16,318 nt of DNA from an uncultured Lachnospiraceae bacterium (GTDB lineage Bacteria; Bacillota; Clostridia; Lachnospirales; Lachnospiraceae): contig CAJTSB010000044.1 in assembly GCA_910578825.1 (NCBI GenBank), forward strand, positions 1-16,318, read 5' to 3'. Position 1 is the first letter of the stretch, and each line of letters opens with the position of its first letter. Of this stretch, positions 1-8,302 are shown in pieces. The notes below the pieces were generated by a model. That model was given only the letters and a program-made list of their open reading frames with translations. It did not search any database and was not told where the DNA came from. Both the position numbers and the translations under genes were made by a program.

Positions 1-5
1 TTAAA

Positions 6-25
6 AATATATCGGGAGATATATT
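6..25. promoter_or_regulatory. Short perfect inverted repeat upstream of the first operon
   Basis: An 8-bp perfect inverted repeat (AATATATC at 6-13, GATATATT at 18-25) surrounds a GGGA loop. A TTGACA-like hexamer begins inside its right arm at 24-29, but no convincing -10 box lies 16-18 bases further on. It could be an operator or the tail of an upstream terminator cut by the window edge. The role is inferred only; the symmetry itself is directly visible. Confidence 0.35.
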
Positions 26-60
26 GACAAATTTCAAATATTGAGATAGGAGGAAGGCAA

Positions 61-3000
61 ATGAGTAAAACACTATACGTACCAGTCATGCTTGACGTGC
101 TGTTAGTCGGGGATGAGGACAAGGGCTATGCCGATGTGGATTACGATTATTCTCTTCTGGATGAGGAAACTCTGTTTGGCGATATGATTTCAAACCGTGG
201 GTTTGGCGAGAAGAAACAGTTAGCGGGGGCACATTTGCAGTGGACGATGCCGGACGCTCTCTTACATGGCGTAAAACAGGAGGATGGCAGCATTTCCTTT
301 CCTACGCTTCCGAACCGGTTTCTGATACAAAGGCTGAAAATGGATGGGGCAGACGTTTCCTGGAAGTGCTGGAAAATACGCAGTGATTTCGTGACAAACG
401 ACAGCGCGAAAACGCCGGAGGGAATGCGCAAAACGGTGATTCCGGCGTTGGAATACTGTCCGCAGAGCGGATGTTATCAGCCAGCAGGGGACGATGGGAA
501 AATGTATGCTTTTGTGGGGAGCGTGCGCCCTTTTGGGGAGGAGGAGACGGAAAAGGAGAAATGGAAACTTCCCATGACGGCGGTAGGACTTTCTGACCCT
601 TTAACGACAGCCTATTACCCGCTCTCCAAAACCGTATTTGGATTTTATGACTCTCTGGCAGAGGGCGAAGGCCTTTATACCTACCTGGTTAGCGGTTATT
701 ATGAAGATATCACGCAAGACCCTTTACATGAAAATGCAGCGGAAAAAATGAAAGAATTTGGCTGGAGGATGGATTCTGAGGAAGAGGTGGAACGCTGCCT
801 GATGTACGGCATATCCCATGGCGTAGCATGGAAAGGACGGACGCATTCTTATGCCAGGATTCCTGAGGAAGAGGTGCGGATTGATATCGGCAATACCTCC
901 ATGGAGACGATGGCGTCCCTGCTCGCCAGCTCTTTTCCCGAAAAAGAGGGTATGGAACGGCTGTTTCATGGACTTCCCTACGGTTTGCTGGCGATGGCGG
1001 ACAATGACAGCAGGACGGATACGCTGATTGAAATGGAAGAACAGCTTCACGCAACTCAGTTTAATCAGATAAATGGCGGCATGAAATGGGTTCTGCGGAT
1101 GCAGCAGGAGAAAGGGCAGACATCCGGTGAATGGGAACTGGATGAGGAGCAGTATCAGAAAATGGTTTCTCTGAATAAAGTCAATGACAGGAAACACAGA
1201 TGCCGGGAAGACCTGGAAAGCGCCAGCCAGGAGCTGTATGCGTTCTGGTATCAGTATGTGCAGTTTAAGGTGGCGGCTCCGCAGTATGGGAAATTGCCGG
1301 AAATGAAAGCGCGGGTTATGGATCTGGTGGAGCAGATACAAAGACAGAAACAAGCGTATGCGAATCTCGAGCAGGCAGTTACAAAGCAGAAACAAGAGCT
1401 GGATTCTTCCCTGAAAAAGAAAAAGCTCTACCTGGAAGAAACGCCTGAGGGCTTTTATTATGAGCCTGTGCCTCCGGTGCTGATGCTCTCCGGGGAAGGC
1501 GTAAGGCGCAGTTTCCGTCAGGGACATCAGGGCAACGGGGAGGAGGGGCTTGCCGTTACGACGAATCTGGTCTCGGAATTAAACATAGTTTCCGGGAGTG
1601 CGCAGTATACGCTTCTGGCGTCGGAGGTGCGAAAAGAGCTGTCTATTCCAGATACATTTCCGGATACATCGGCAGGGATTCTGGGGGAATGCCTGTTGTG
1701 CGGGCAGGAAATGATACCGTTTCTCATAGAAATTGTTTTCAGGAAATACCAGGGAAAACCCTCGGAGGAGGAAGTGCGTGCGGCGCAGGAAAAAACCGCC
1801 TGTTCGCCATTGGCAAAGCGGGTATGGGAACAGCCGTGGAATCCTTTGCTTTTGTTGTGGGAAGTCAGCGTATCCCAGGCCGATAAAATACAGGACAGGG
1901 ACGCTACGTTTGCATCCTTTCATCTGGAGGATATCGACTGGGAAATGGACAGAAAGTTTGAGGGAAAAGAACAGAATTTTCAGGGGCTGTCCCTCTTGAC
2001 GCCCCATGGTGTGACTCAGATGAGCAGGGGATGCCGGCAGGTTATGAAGAAATGGGACAGGAAGTGGGGAGCGTTGGAAGGAAGGCTCAAGGAGCTGGAA
2101 ATGGCGTCCGTACTGTCCCAGCAGATGGCAGGATTTTATGAGGCGTTCTCTGCAAGGAGCGATATGCCGATGCTTCCCATCCTATCTCCCGATGAGGAGA
2201 CAAAGATGCTGGCAAAGGAAGTCACACAATGTCTGGACGGTTATTACCACATGCCTGTACTGGGCGGGGAGGACAGCCCGTTTCTCCCGGTTCGCGGCGG
2301 AACGCTTAACCTAAAACGGCTATGGCTGATTGATTCCTTTGGACAGTATAAGGAGATCGGCATTTTTAGCCACAACGTACATATTTCGGAAAGTTTACAG
2401 GGTGAGAATGAGAAAGAAGTGTTGCTGCGCCCCCGTTTCCTGCAGCCGGTGCGGATTGAATTCGAATGGATGAGCGCAGAACATGAGGATGCGGCAAGTT
2501 TTGATGCGGCGAGCACGCCGGTTACCGGTTTCTTAGTTCCCGTATTTCTGGATCATTGCATCTATGTGTACGACAATCAGGGCAGGTTGTCCGGAGCCAT
2601 TATGGAAGGGAAAGAACAGCCCTGCTGGCAACCGGGGATGGGAAACTGCATAACTGCAGAGGAGATTGCCAATCCGTATCTGAAAAACTTTGTAAAAGGA
2701 TTGCTTTCAGGGAAGGCGGAAGATATGAGAGCGTTGATGCGTTATCTCAGGAAATACCTCTCGGAATTGGCGGTGGATGAGCATATGGAAATCATGTCCC
2801 GGTGTTTCGGACGCACGCTTGCCCTGTGCCGGGCAAAGGTCGCGTTGTCCGGCTGCGGAAGGACAAGGAAACAGTTGATAGATGATACCTGCACCACAAA
2901 GGAGTATGAAAAGGAAAACGTCCTGGTACGGCTGGGAGACGAGCGCAGGATTTCGAATGGTCTGCTCGGCTATGCAGAGGAAACCGGACAGTCCTGTGAA

Positions 3001-3432
3001 ATATTGCACGTTATGGAAAGCGTGGGAGAGCAGAAACAGGGGTATCTCGATTCCTGCCACGACTTGTCGCTTTCCCTTGCGCAGGGGGAGAGGAGCCTTC
3101 TTCTTCTCATGCTGCCGGAGGGCGAAATTTCCCTTCGCGCAGGTTTTGTCCCGGCAATGAAGGTATCGTTGCAGAAGGAAATGTATGAAAGCAGGCGGGA
3201 AAAAATTCAGCGCATGTTGAAACTGAAACCGCATTTGTCCGCAGAGGGAAAGATAACGCTCCCACAGGCTCAGATGATGGGGGAGGACTGGCAGTTTTGT
3301 TATCGCGATGGAAAAGAGGAAAGACAAAAGCAGACGGAAAGCCGCGGGCTGGATTTCCGGGAAGAGGAGAAGTGGCTTGTAGATGGATTTCTGATGCAGA
3401 AAGAAAGGAAGGGGGAAACGCACGATGAATAG
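61..3432 (+). CDS. Large uncharacterised protein (1123 aa), first gene of a radical-SAM operon
   Basis: I do not recognise a named family. The start is supported by a GGAGGAAGG ribosome binding site six bases or so upstream. There is no signal peptide and no obvious membrane helix, so it is probably cytosolic. Visible landmarks are a GAHLQWTMPDALLHG stretch (about residues 56-70), LPNRFLIQR (83-91) and a Lys/Glu/Gln-rich probable coiled coil (about 360-465). PPVLMLSGEGV follows near residue 471, then LWLIDSFGQ near 755 and RPRFLQPVRIEFEW near 790. This spacing of Trp/Pro/Asp and aromatic-Gly motifs gives the impression of a conserved, long structural protein family rather than an enzyme, but that is an impression. 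The gene overlaps the next by 8 bases, so the two are probably translationally coupled. It could be a scaffold or carrier acted on by the downstream radical SAM enzyme; that is inference from context. Confidence 0.9.
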   Translation: MSKTLYVPVMLDVLLVGDEDKGYADVDYDYSLLDEETLFGDMISNRGFGEKKQLAGAHLQWTMPDALLHGVKQEDGSISFPTLPNRFLIQRLKMDGADVSWKCWKIRSDFVTNDSAKTPEGMRKTVIPALEYCPQSGCYQPAGDDGKMYAFVGSVRPFGEEETEKEKWKLPMTAVGLSDPLTTAYYPLSKTVFGFYDSLAEGEGLYTYLVSGYYEDITQDPLHENAAEKMKEFGWRMDSEEEVERCLMYGISHGVAWKGRTHSYARIPEEEVRIDIGNTSMETMASLLASSFPEKEGMERLFHGLPYGLLAMADNDSRTDTLIEMEEQLHATQFNQINGGMKWVLRMQQEKGQTSGEWELDEEQYQKMVSLNKVNDRKHRCREDLESASQELYAFWYQYVQFKVAAPQYGKLPEMKARVMDLVEQIQRQKQAYANLEQAVTKQKQELDSSLKKKKLYLEETPEGFYYEPVPPVLMLSGEGVRRSFRQGHQGNGEEGLAVTTNLVSELNIVSGSAQYTLLASEVRKELSIPDTFPDTSAGILGECLLCGQEMIPFLIEIVFRKYQGKPSEEEVRAAQEKTACSPLAKRVWEQPWNPLLLLWEVSVSQADKIQDRDATFASFHLEDIDWEMDRKFEGKEQNFQGLSLLTPHGVTQMSRGCRQVMKKWDRKWGALEGRLKELEMASVLSQQMAGFYEAFSARSDMPMLPILSPDEETKMLAKEVTQCLDGYYHMPVLGGEDSPFLPVRGGTLNLKRLWLIDSFGQYKEIGIFSHNVHISESLQGENEKEVLLRPRFLQPVRIEFEWMSAEHEDAASFDAASTPVTGFLVPVFLDHCIYVYDNQGRLSGAIMEGKEQPCWQPGMGNCITAEEIANPYLKNFVKGLLSGKAEDMRALMRYLRKYLSELAVDEHMEIMSRCFGRTLALCRAKVALSGCGRTRKQLIDDTCTTKEYEKENVLVRLGDERRISNGLLGYAEETGQSCEILHVMESVGEQKQGYLDSCHDLSLSLAQGERSLLLLMLPEGEISLRAGFVPAMKVSLQKEMYESRREKIQRMLKLKPHLSAEGKITLPQAQMMGEDWQFCYRDGKEERQKQTESRGLDFREEEKWLVDGFLMQKERKGETHDE

Positions 3433-4678
3433 ACAGGAATTTTTCATGGATGATTACCAGATGAGCGGTTATCTGCTCAACCATAAGATGACATGCGATA
3501 CCGCACAAAATAACACGACGCTGTGTTTGAGCATGGACGCCGCTGGAGGGGAAACGATGGATGCCAATGACAAGATTCTCATTTATTTTCCAAATGGCAG
3601 CGGGGAAAGAGATTTGACAAATGATGAGGGAAGATCCATTACGGCGCATTTGTTTGGAGACAACTGGCGGCTTACCTGTGTGGACCATCATCCGCTTTAT
3701 AAGACAAGGGTCTGGACACTGCAGCCCGAGAAAACGTACCGCATGGCGCAAGGGGAAAGCGTATCTGTTGAATTTGAAAAGATTCAGGTGAATACAGTAC
3801 CCGGAATGTCCAGGCTATGCCTGATTGAGAAAGAAAAAGAAAATGAACTGCAGGTTGATATCCGCAAATATCTTAAACCGGAAAAAGTATCCATAACCGT
3901 TGAGCCGGAAGGATTTGTGTATGGGGATCAGATAGCGGTATGCTTTACCGTTACCAATCCCGGGCAATATAAATATATGACGTATTGCGGGAGGCAATTG
4001 GATAAGACGAAGAGTTCTTTTGAAGAAAAAGAAACGGCAGCCTGCGACGCGGAATATATCGTGGAAATTACGAATGAGGCGGATTACAAGGTGCAGAGCA
4101 TTTATGAGGTCTGTTTACATGGGCTTGTTTCCGGCAAAATAAAGAAAATTGCGCCGGAAGGTGTAGAACTTGATTTGGAATTAACAGAGGCGAATGTGGA
4201 CAGGTGCTGGCTCCATGACGACAGCTCCGGGGAAAACCGGGATCTGGCGGTAAAGAGCGGCAGCCAGAGAGTGGAAATGCAAATAAAAGAGGACAGAATA
4301 TTTTATCCCGTTATTTCCCTGAAAGGCAGTACAAGGCAGGAGCAGGGAGAAAAAGCAGATTTCCATATGCCTGTCATTCGATCCTTTGCGCCTGCTCCTC
4401 AATATGTGCTGGAGGATGTGGAGGGATTTTTGAGCGTGGATCAGGTAAAGGAAAGTGAGATTGGCTATGCAAGTAACTGTAAGGAACCCCCAGGGTGGTA
4501 TGTTACATTTTGCTATGAATTGCAAAATGTAACAGAATGTTGGCTCCAGACTTATGAAACACGATACAATGTAGATCCGAATCAAACATCGCTCAGGATT
4601 TTCAGCGCCGCATGCAGTGGAACGGTTCATGCAAAAGGCGATTATGGCTATGAGGTTACCATGGATATTTCCTGGTAG
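3425..4678 (+). CDS. Uncharacterised beta-rich protein with apparent Ig-like repeats (417 aa)
   Basis: No family is recognised. The start overlaps the end of the upstream gene by 8 bases and has a GGGGG-containing ribosome binding site, indicating coupling. Residues 1 to about 140 form one unit with a phrase near its end, QGESVSVEFEKIQVNTVPG, typical of beta-sandwich proteins. After KYLKPEKVSITVEPEG three segments of roughly 80-100 residues follow. Each has alternating hydrophobic strands and a comparable Cys-containing strand: MTYCGRQL, VDRCWLHD and VTECWLQT. I read these as three diverged Ig-like domains. There is no signal peptide, so it is probably cytosolic despite the surface-protein look. 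The radical SAM gene starts 14 bases after its stop, so it is a candidate partner or substrate of that enzyme (inference). Confidence 0.88.
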   Translation: MNRQEFFMDDYQMSGYLLNHKMTCDTAQNNTTLCLSMDAAGGETMDANDKILIYFPNGSGERDLTNDEGRSITAHLFGDNWRLTCVDHHPLYKTRVWTLQPEKTYRMAQGESVSVEFEKIQVNTVPGMSRLCLIEKEKENELQVDIRKYLKPEKVSITVEPEGFVYGDQIAVCFTVTNPGQYKYMTYCGRQLDKTKSSFEEKETAACDAEYIVEITNEADYKVQSIYEVCLHGLVSGKIKKIAPEGVELDLELTEANVDRCWLHDDSSGENRDLAVKSGSQRVEMQIKEDRIFYPVISLKGSTRQEQGEKADFHMPVIRSFAPAPQYVLEDVEGFLSVDQVKESEIGYASNCKEPPGWYVTFCYELQNVTECWLQTYETRYNVDPNQTSLRIFSAACSGTVHAKGDYGYEVTMDISW

Positions 4679-4692
4679 GAGGAGAGGATAAA

Positions 4693-5748
4693 ATGAAACA
4701 TCAATTAAAAAAATGTTCCTGGGAAATCACCAGGAAATGTAATATGAATTGTATACATTGTTGCTGCGGTGACAGCAAATTTGATTCCAACGATGAGCTG
4801 ACGCATGAAGAGGCGCTGGATGTGGCGAAACAGATTGTGGAGATGGGCGTGGAACGGGTTACATTGACAGGTGGCGAGCCCTTATTGCGGGAAGATTGGC
4901 AAGAGCTGGCAAAGATTATGTCGGAGAGCGGCGTCTTTGTGGATATGATTACCAATGGCTGGCAGATAGACAAAAATGTCATTCGCGATTTTAAATATGT
5001 CGGCATAGGTGCAGTTGGCGTCAGCGTGGATGGCATTCCGGAAACGCATGACCGGATAAGGGGAGCGTGGAGCTATGATAACTGTATGTCTGGTGTGCAG
5101 CAGCTTGTGTCTGCGGGGATTCCAGTTACAGCAGTGACGACGGTTCAAAAATTAAATGTCGGACAGTTGGAGCAGATTGCCGCAGATTTGCGGAAACGAG
5201 GTGTGAGGGCATGGCTGATTCAGCTTGCAATGCCGTTTGGAAATATGAAAGAGAACAGTGATTTGATGTTAGATCCGCAGGATATTGAGCAGGTAATTGA
5301 TTTCTGTTACCGGGAAAGCCAAAATCAGGATCTGCGTATCCACATGGGGGACAGCCTCGGCTATTACACGAAGAAGGAGACGGTCGTTCACAGCCGCACG
5401 CTTGGCGTGAATGTACCTGCGGTTTGGAAGGGATGCCCGGCAGGGATGGATTCTTTGAACATTGCCTGTGATGGAGATATTTTCGGGATTTCCCTGAGTG
5501 TGGACCAATTAAAAGCGGGGAGCCTGCGGGAGCGTTCTCTGAAGGATATCTGGAACGATGATGATGCCTTCGCATTTCGTCGCAAACTGGATCCCAAAAA
5601 GTTCAAGGGTTTTTGCGGGACTTGCCGCTATGTGGAGACCTGTCTGGGCGGATGTCTTGGCATACGTCTCAGTACGAGTGGGGATATCTATGGCGAGAAC
5701 CCATACTGTGCTTACCGGAATGCAGTTTTACGTGGGGAGGTGGTGTAA
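4693..5748 (+). CDS. Radical SAM/SPASM domain peptide or protein maturase
   Basis: Residues 16-23 carry the CX3CX2C motif (C16, C20, C23) that binds the 4Fe-4S cluster cleaving S-adenosylmethionine, followed by GGEP at 60-63. The C-terminal half is a SPASM-type domain: C248, then CX2CX5CX3C (C308, C311, C317, C321) and C339, which ligate auxiliary clusters. Enzymes of this type modify Cys or other side chains in ribosomal peptides or proteins, such as thioether or carbon-carbon crosslinks and oxidation to formylglycine. Which reaction applies here cannot be read from the sequence. The canonical GX4C cysteine after G261 is isoleucine (I266), while a cysteine sits at 259 instead. Ribosome binding site GGAGGAGAGG precedes the ATG. 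It is the last gene of the operon with the two large unknown proteins; no recognition (RRE-like) domain or precursor peptide gene is seen nearby. Confidence 0.93.
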   Translation: MKHQLKKCSWEITRKCNMNCIHCCCGDSKFDSNDELTHEEALDVAKQIVEMGVERVTLTGGEPLLREDWQELAKIMSESGVFVDMITNGWQIDKNVIRDFKYVGIGAVGVSVDGIPETHDRIRGAWSYDNCMSGVQQLVSAGIPVTAVTTVQKLNVGQLEQIAADLRKRGVRAWLIQLAMPFGNMKENSDLMLDPQDIEQVIDFCYRESQNQDLRIHMGDSLGYYTKKETVVHSRTLGVNVPAVWKGCPAGMDSLNIACDGDIFGISLSVDQLKAGSLRERSLKDIWNDDDAFAFRRKLDPKKFKGFCGTCRYVETCLGGCLGIRLSTSGDIYGENPYCAYRNAVLRGEVV

Positions 5749-5813
5749 TATCATTGCATATTCGCCAGTTACCGGGAACCTCTAAGTTATACAGGATTTT
5801 GTAGTATGGATTC

Positions 5814-6442
5814 CTATTTCTCAAAAACGACAAAACCGCATTCGTAAGGATGGTCGCAATACACACTTTTTTTCTTATGAGTGCGGTATAACAAGATTTT
5901 CAGCGTAATTAAAAATCTCCACCACCTGAAAGAATCATGAATTCTGACAGAAAAAATAGCAGTAATTGATTGGTTATTACAGCAACTGCTGCAATTCCGC
6001 CTCCTAAAACGAATGTAGGCATAGCGGCTCCTAAGAGATATTGCCACTTTTTCAACGGTTCTGAACAAGTGCAGTATGGAGATAAGGTACTCCAAATAAT
6101 TCCAAAATCAATTGAATAAAGATGATTTTTTGCAAAAATCCCCCAGGTGATTCCATGTATTAACTCATGCAGAATGGTTAGACAAAGAATAGACAGAAAA
6201 AATACTACGGCAAATCCCAAAGAAATTCCCTCTAAATCAAAACCATTCACAGTATAGTAAATCCAAAATATTATAGCCATAAATGGCAGCATACTCAAAG
6301 GACCTAAACAATTCGCTTGTCGAATGTCGATAATCATATTCGTTATTTTATATCCCTTTTGCTGCATTTCAGAATTTAATTTTTCAAAGTGTTCTTTACG
6401 TTTCAATTCTTTCTCTGTTAATTTTCTTTTATCGTTCTCCAT
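5814..6442 (-). pseudogene. DUF3267-type membrane zinc metalloprotease-like gene with a 3' frameshift
   Basis: The first frame (5909-6442, 177 aa) starts with a charged N-terminus, has hydrophobic helices, and holds HELIHG at residues 92-97, an HExxH zinc site within a membrane segment as in DUF3267 proteins. It stops after LSGGGDF at a TAA (5909-5911). One base shift at the five-base A run 5911-5915 (T run on the coding strand) reopens the frame as LITLKILLYR and then DHPYECGFVVFEK. That is the usual ending of this family, stopping at 5814. A GGAG ribosome binding site sits 9 bases before the ATG. The change is either a one-base deletion in the genome, a sequencing error in a homopolymer, or, less likely, -1 slippage on TTTTT just before the stop. 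The loss removes only the last 32 residues or so. Confidence 0.8.
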
Positions 6443-6960
6443 AGATTATTTCTCCAAATTCCGATTTGTTGTAATGATTCAAAAAGTATAGCATCATGGG
6501 AAACAGATTTCAAGAGGCATATTTCTTTATTCGAGATAATATCAGCGTTCATTTTAAGTTTGCGGACGAGTTCCGCAGGATTGCCGAATACATGGAAGTC
6601 AACACCACTGCACCGCCGAGGCGAGCTGTTCCTAGCCAAGCATGAAATCCTTTTGACAGTGTGTTTCCCTGAATCAGGAAGATGAGGAAGAATATATAGA
6701 TCTCATTCCCATATTAGAGAATTTGTATTATGATGCACATGAATTTCTGGCACCAATAAAGAAAGTGAGGATTCAATATGACTAATTTCAGGACAGTCGC
6801 AGAAGAAACAAATATGATTATCAATGGCTATGCTTTTACAAAGAAAGGTGAAAATATGTTTTATCAAACATGAATCTTATGAGTTCGTTACTTCTATCAA
6901 CGGCAGAAGTTTAACAAAGGAACTGCCGTTGCACGTCGTTCTCTATCAGGGGATGTTGCC
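6443..6960 (+). pseudogene. Gene-poor stretch with decayed small-gene fragments
   Basis: This 518-base stretch between two minus-strand genes has no intact gene of convincing length. On the + strand a fragment at 6657-6785 opens directly after an in-frame stop and reads QEDEEEYIDLIPILENLYYD and so on to a TAA. It has protein-like composition and no start. Overlapping its end, ATG at 6778 opens MTNFRTVAEETNMIINGYAF and ends at 6873. The overlapping stop and start look like two formerly coupled genes. A further + frame (6824-7054) runs over the same area and into the CPBP gene. A short open frame at 6496-6653 (MGNRFQEAYFFIRDN start) is also present. I cannot name any of these. They read like leftovers of mobile-element accessory genes, which is inference. 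Confidence 0.35.
6898..6931. repeat. 9-bp perfect inverted repeat, hairpin
   Basis: CAACGGCAG (6898-6906) and CTGCCGTTG (6923-6931) are perfect reverse complements with a 16-base loop. It lies 30 bases past the stop of the minus-strand CPBP gene, the right place for a transcript end, but neither strand has a T run after it. It could be a processing or stabilising hairpin, or a remnant of a mobile element end. Confidence 0.45.
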
Positions 6961-7671
6961 TTATCTGGATAATGCACAAATATTGTTTAAGGAAGTTATG
7001 ACAATTTGTATCGTTGTTGCCATATTCAATATCCAGTGGCCTGTCATAATATAAGAAATGGAATTTTTCCGATGATATTGGAAACAAATCCATATCGTCA
7101 AAGGCAGAAAAGATAAAAAACGATACATGATAAATTTGATATCGAATAGCGTGGGAATAAAACTATGCTGCAAAGCATAGAAAAATGCAGGGATTAAAAT
7201 CGCCGTCCATTTTGACGTAAAATGGTTTACCCCATATCCTAAATATAATCCGTCCTCTGCGATTGTCGTTGTCAGCGGGAGTATCAAAATATTTAATACT
7301 GCAAGGTAAGGCGGAATGGGTGCTATCATCATTGGCGCGAGATATGGAAACTCGCCATAACAAAGCGCACCGGCGAAATACATACCCCCGATGCCTGTCA
7401 ACAACATGATGGCAATAAACACAAATCCGTACAAGAAGTTTTTTGGTTGTTTTTTGTAACGTATCATTTCACGGTATGTTGTCTTGCCGCGTCTGCAAAT
7501 GATCCATAGAATAACGATGGTGACGAGGTTAATCATGGAGGCAAGAATTGACCACCAATGAGTAATTTCTGTCAAGTTTTTTCGGGTAATAAGGCTGCAA
7601 AATAAAAATGCAGCAATAAACAGCAGACAGCGAATGGGTAAGAGCAACCATATTTTGGGATTATCTTTCAT
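6961..7671 (-). CDS. CPBP-family intramembrane protease-like protein
   Basis: A 236-residue membrane protein with about seven hydrophobic segments. The three CPBP (Abi/Rce1-type) positions are recognisable but altered. The usual EExxxR is ED at 139-140 in AEDGLYLGYGVN with no Arg. The second motif is YALQH (H169) in place of FxxxH. The third is HWILN (H212, N216). CPBP proteins are membrane glutamate proteases that process prenylated proteins or peptides, often in bacteriocin immunity or maturation. The changed first motif makes activity uncertain, or points to a distinct subgroup. An AGGAGG ribosome binding site (7681-7686) lies 9 bases before the ATG. Its start overlaps the end of the TetR gene by 11 bases, so the two form an operon and this is probably the regulated gene. 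Confidence 0.85.
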   Translation of the reverse strand: MKDNPKIWLLLPIRCLLFIAAFLFCSLITRKNLTEITHWWSILASMINLVTIVILWIICRRGKTTYREMIRYKKQPKNFLYGFVFIAIMLLTGIGGMYFAGALCYGEFPYLAPMMIAPIPPYLAVLNILILPLTTTIAEDGLYLGYGVNHFTSKWTAILIPAFFYALQHSFIPTLFDIKFIMYRFLSFLPLTIWICFQYHRKNSISYIMTGHWILNMATTIQIVITSLNNICALSR

Positions 7672-8278
7672 TTGCAGCGTCCTCCTTATAATCTGTATCC
7701 TTTAAAAGCATGGTAACAGTGTCGGAAATAAATAACTTCCGCTCTGTCCTGGAATATAAATCATACCCTAAAATATCTTTCACGGAATCTCCGGCAAGAA
7801 ATGCTGCCTGCATGGCAGAAACAAGAATAAATACCAGCAATCTTTTTGTTTCCTCTTTTTGGTTATTTCTGACTGCAAAAACAAACCCTTTTTGCGTATA
7901 AACGGAGTTGCAATTTGCGGAATAATTCTGCATATCATTTAAGATGGATATTCTGGCAATTACCGGATTTTCAAATAGAAAATCGAAGGTTTGGCTCGCC
8001 CAGGATATCAGGCGGTCTTTGTCAGACAATCCATCGTTTTTCGTAACATCTGTGATTTCCGGCGTAAATCCTGTCAGCATTGTATTTATGTTTCTTTGTA
8101 TGCATTCCGTGATCAGGTTTTCTTTGCTGCCAAAAAAATAATTGATGGAGCCTAGTCCAATCCCTGCCTTCTTTGCAATGAGACGTGAGGTGATTTTTTC
8201 GGTGTCGCCATTGTGTTCTTTCAGTAATTTTGTGGTAATTTCGATGATGCGGTGTTTATTTTTTTCGTTTTCACTCAT
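7661..8278 (-). CDS. TetR-family transcriptional repressor
   Basis: A 205-residue protein with an N-terminal TetR helix-turn-helix (about residues 30-55, including AKKAGIGLGSINYFFGSKENL) and a helical C-terminal ligand-binding and dimer domain that I cannot match to an inducer. I choose the ATG at 8278 because AGGAGG (8285-8290) lies 6 bases before it. A longer open frame to 8323 would begin inside the promoter. The product should repress its own promoter and the overlapping CPBP gene by binding the two palindromes just upstream. The first eight codons and ribosome binding site are repeated about 1 kb away at 9255-9301. Confidence 0.92.
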   Translation of the reverse strand: MSENEKNKHRIIEITTKLLKEHNGDTEKITSRLIAKKAGIGLGSINYFFGSKENLITECIQRNINTMLTGFTPEITDVTKNDGLSDKDRLISWASQTFDFLFENPVIARISILNDMQNYSANCNSVYTQKGFVFAVRNNQKEETKRLLVFILVSAMQAAFLAGDSVKDILGYDLYSRTERKLFISDTVTMLLKDTDYKEDAANER

Positions 8279-8302
8279 AAGACGCCTCCTCTGAACAGTG
8301 TT
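8256..8302 (-). repeat. Direct repeat copy A: TetR 5' end
   Basis: These 47 bases cover the first eight codons of the TetR gene, its ribosome binding site and most of the proximal operator. They recur at 9255-9301 in the same orientation with two mismatches (at 8286 and 8298). The offset is 999 bases. Confidence 0.9.

Noticed and set aside
24..52. TTGACA at 24-29 as the -35 box of the first operon
   Set aside because: No acceptable -10 sequence lies 16-18 bases downstream; the bases there belong to the ribosome binding site.
724..1527. 267-residue open frame on the minus strand
   Set aside because: It lies wholly inside the 1123-residue gene, has unnatural composition rich in His, Leu and Phe, and has no ribosome binding site. 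It is a shadow of the real frame.
5749..5813. Possible precursor peptide gene just after the radical SAM gene
   Set aside because: Only 65 bases separate the two stops. The frames there extend from inside the radical SAM gene and have no start or ribosome binding site of their own.
5905..5916. Programmed -1 frameshift as the main explanation for the split DUF3267 frame
   Set aside because: Slippage on TTTTT beside the stop is possible, but no stimulatory hairpin is evident and this family is not known to use recoding. An indel or sequencing error is simpler.
5814..6095. 93-residue minus-strand frame as a separate gene
   Set aside because: Its last part is the shifted ending of the DUF3267 gene, and its first part is an out-of-frame reading of the same gene.
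6824..7054. 76-residue + strand frame as a gene
   Set aside because: It runs about 90 bases into the CPBP gene on the opposite strand, has no good ribosome binding site and matches nothing I know.
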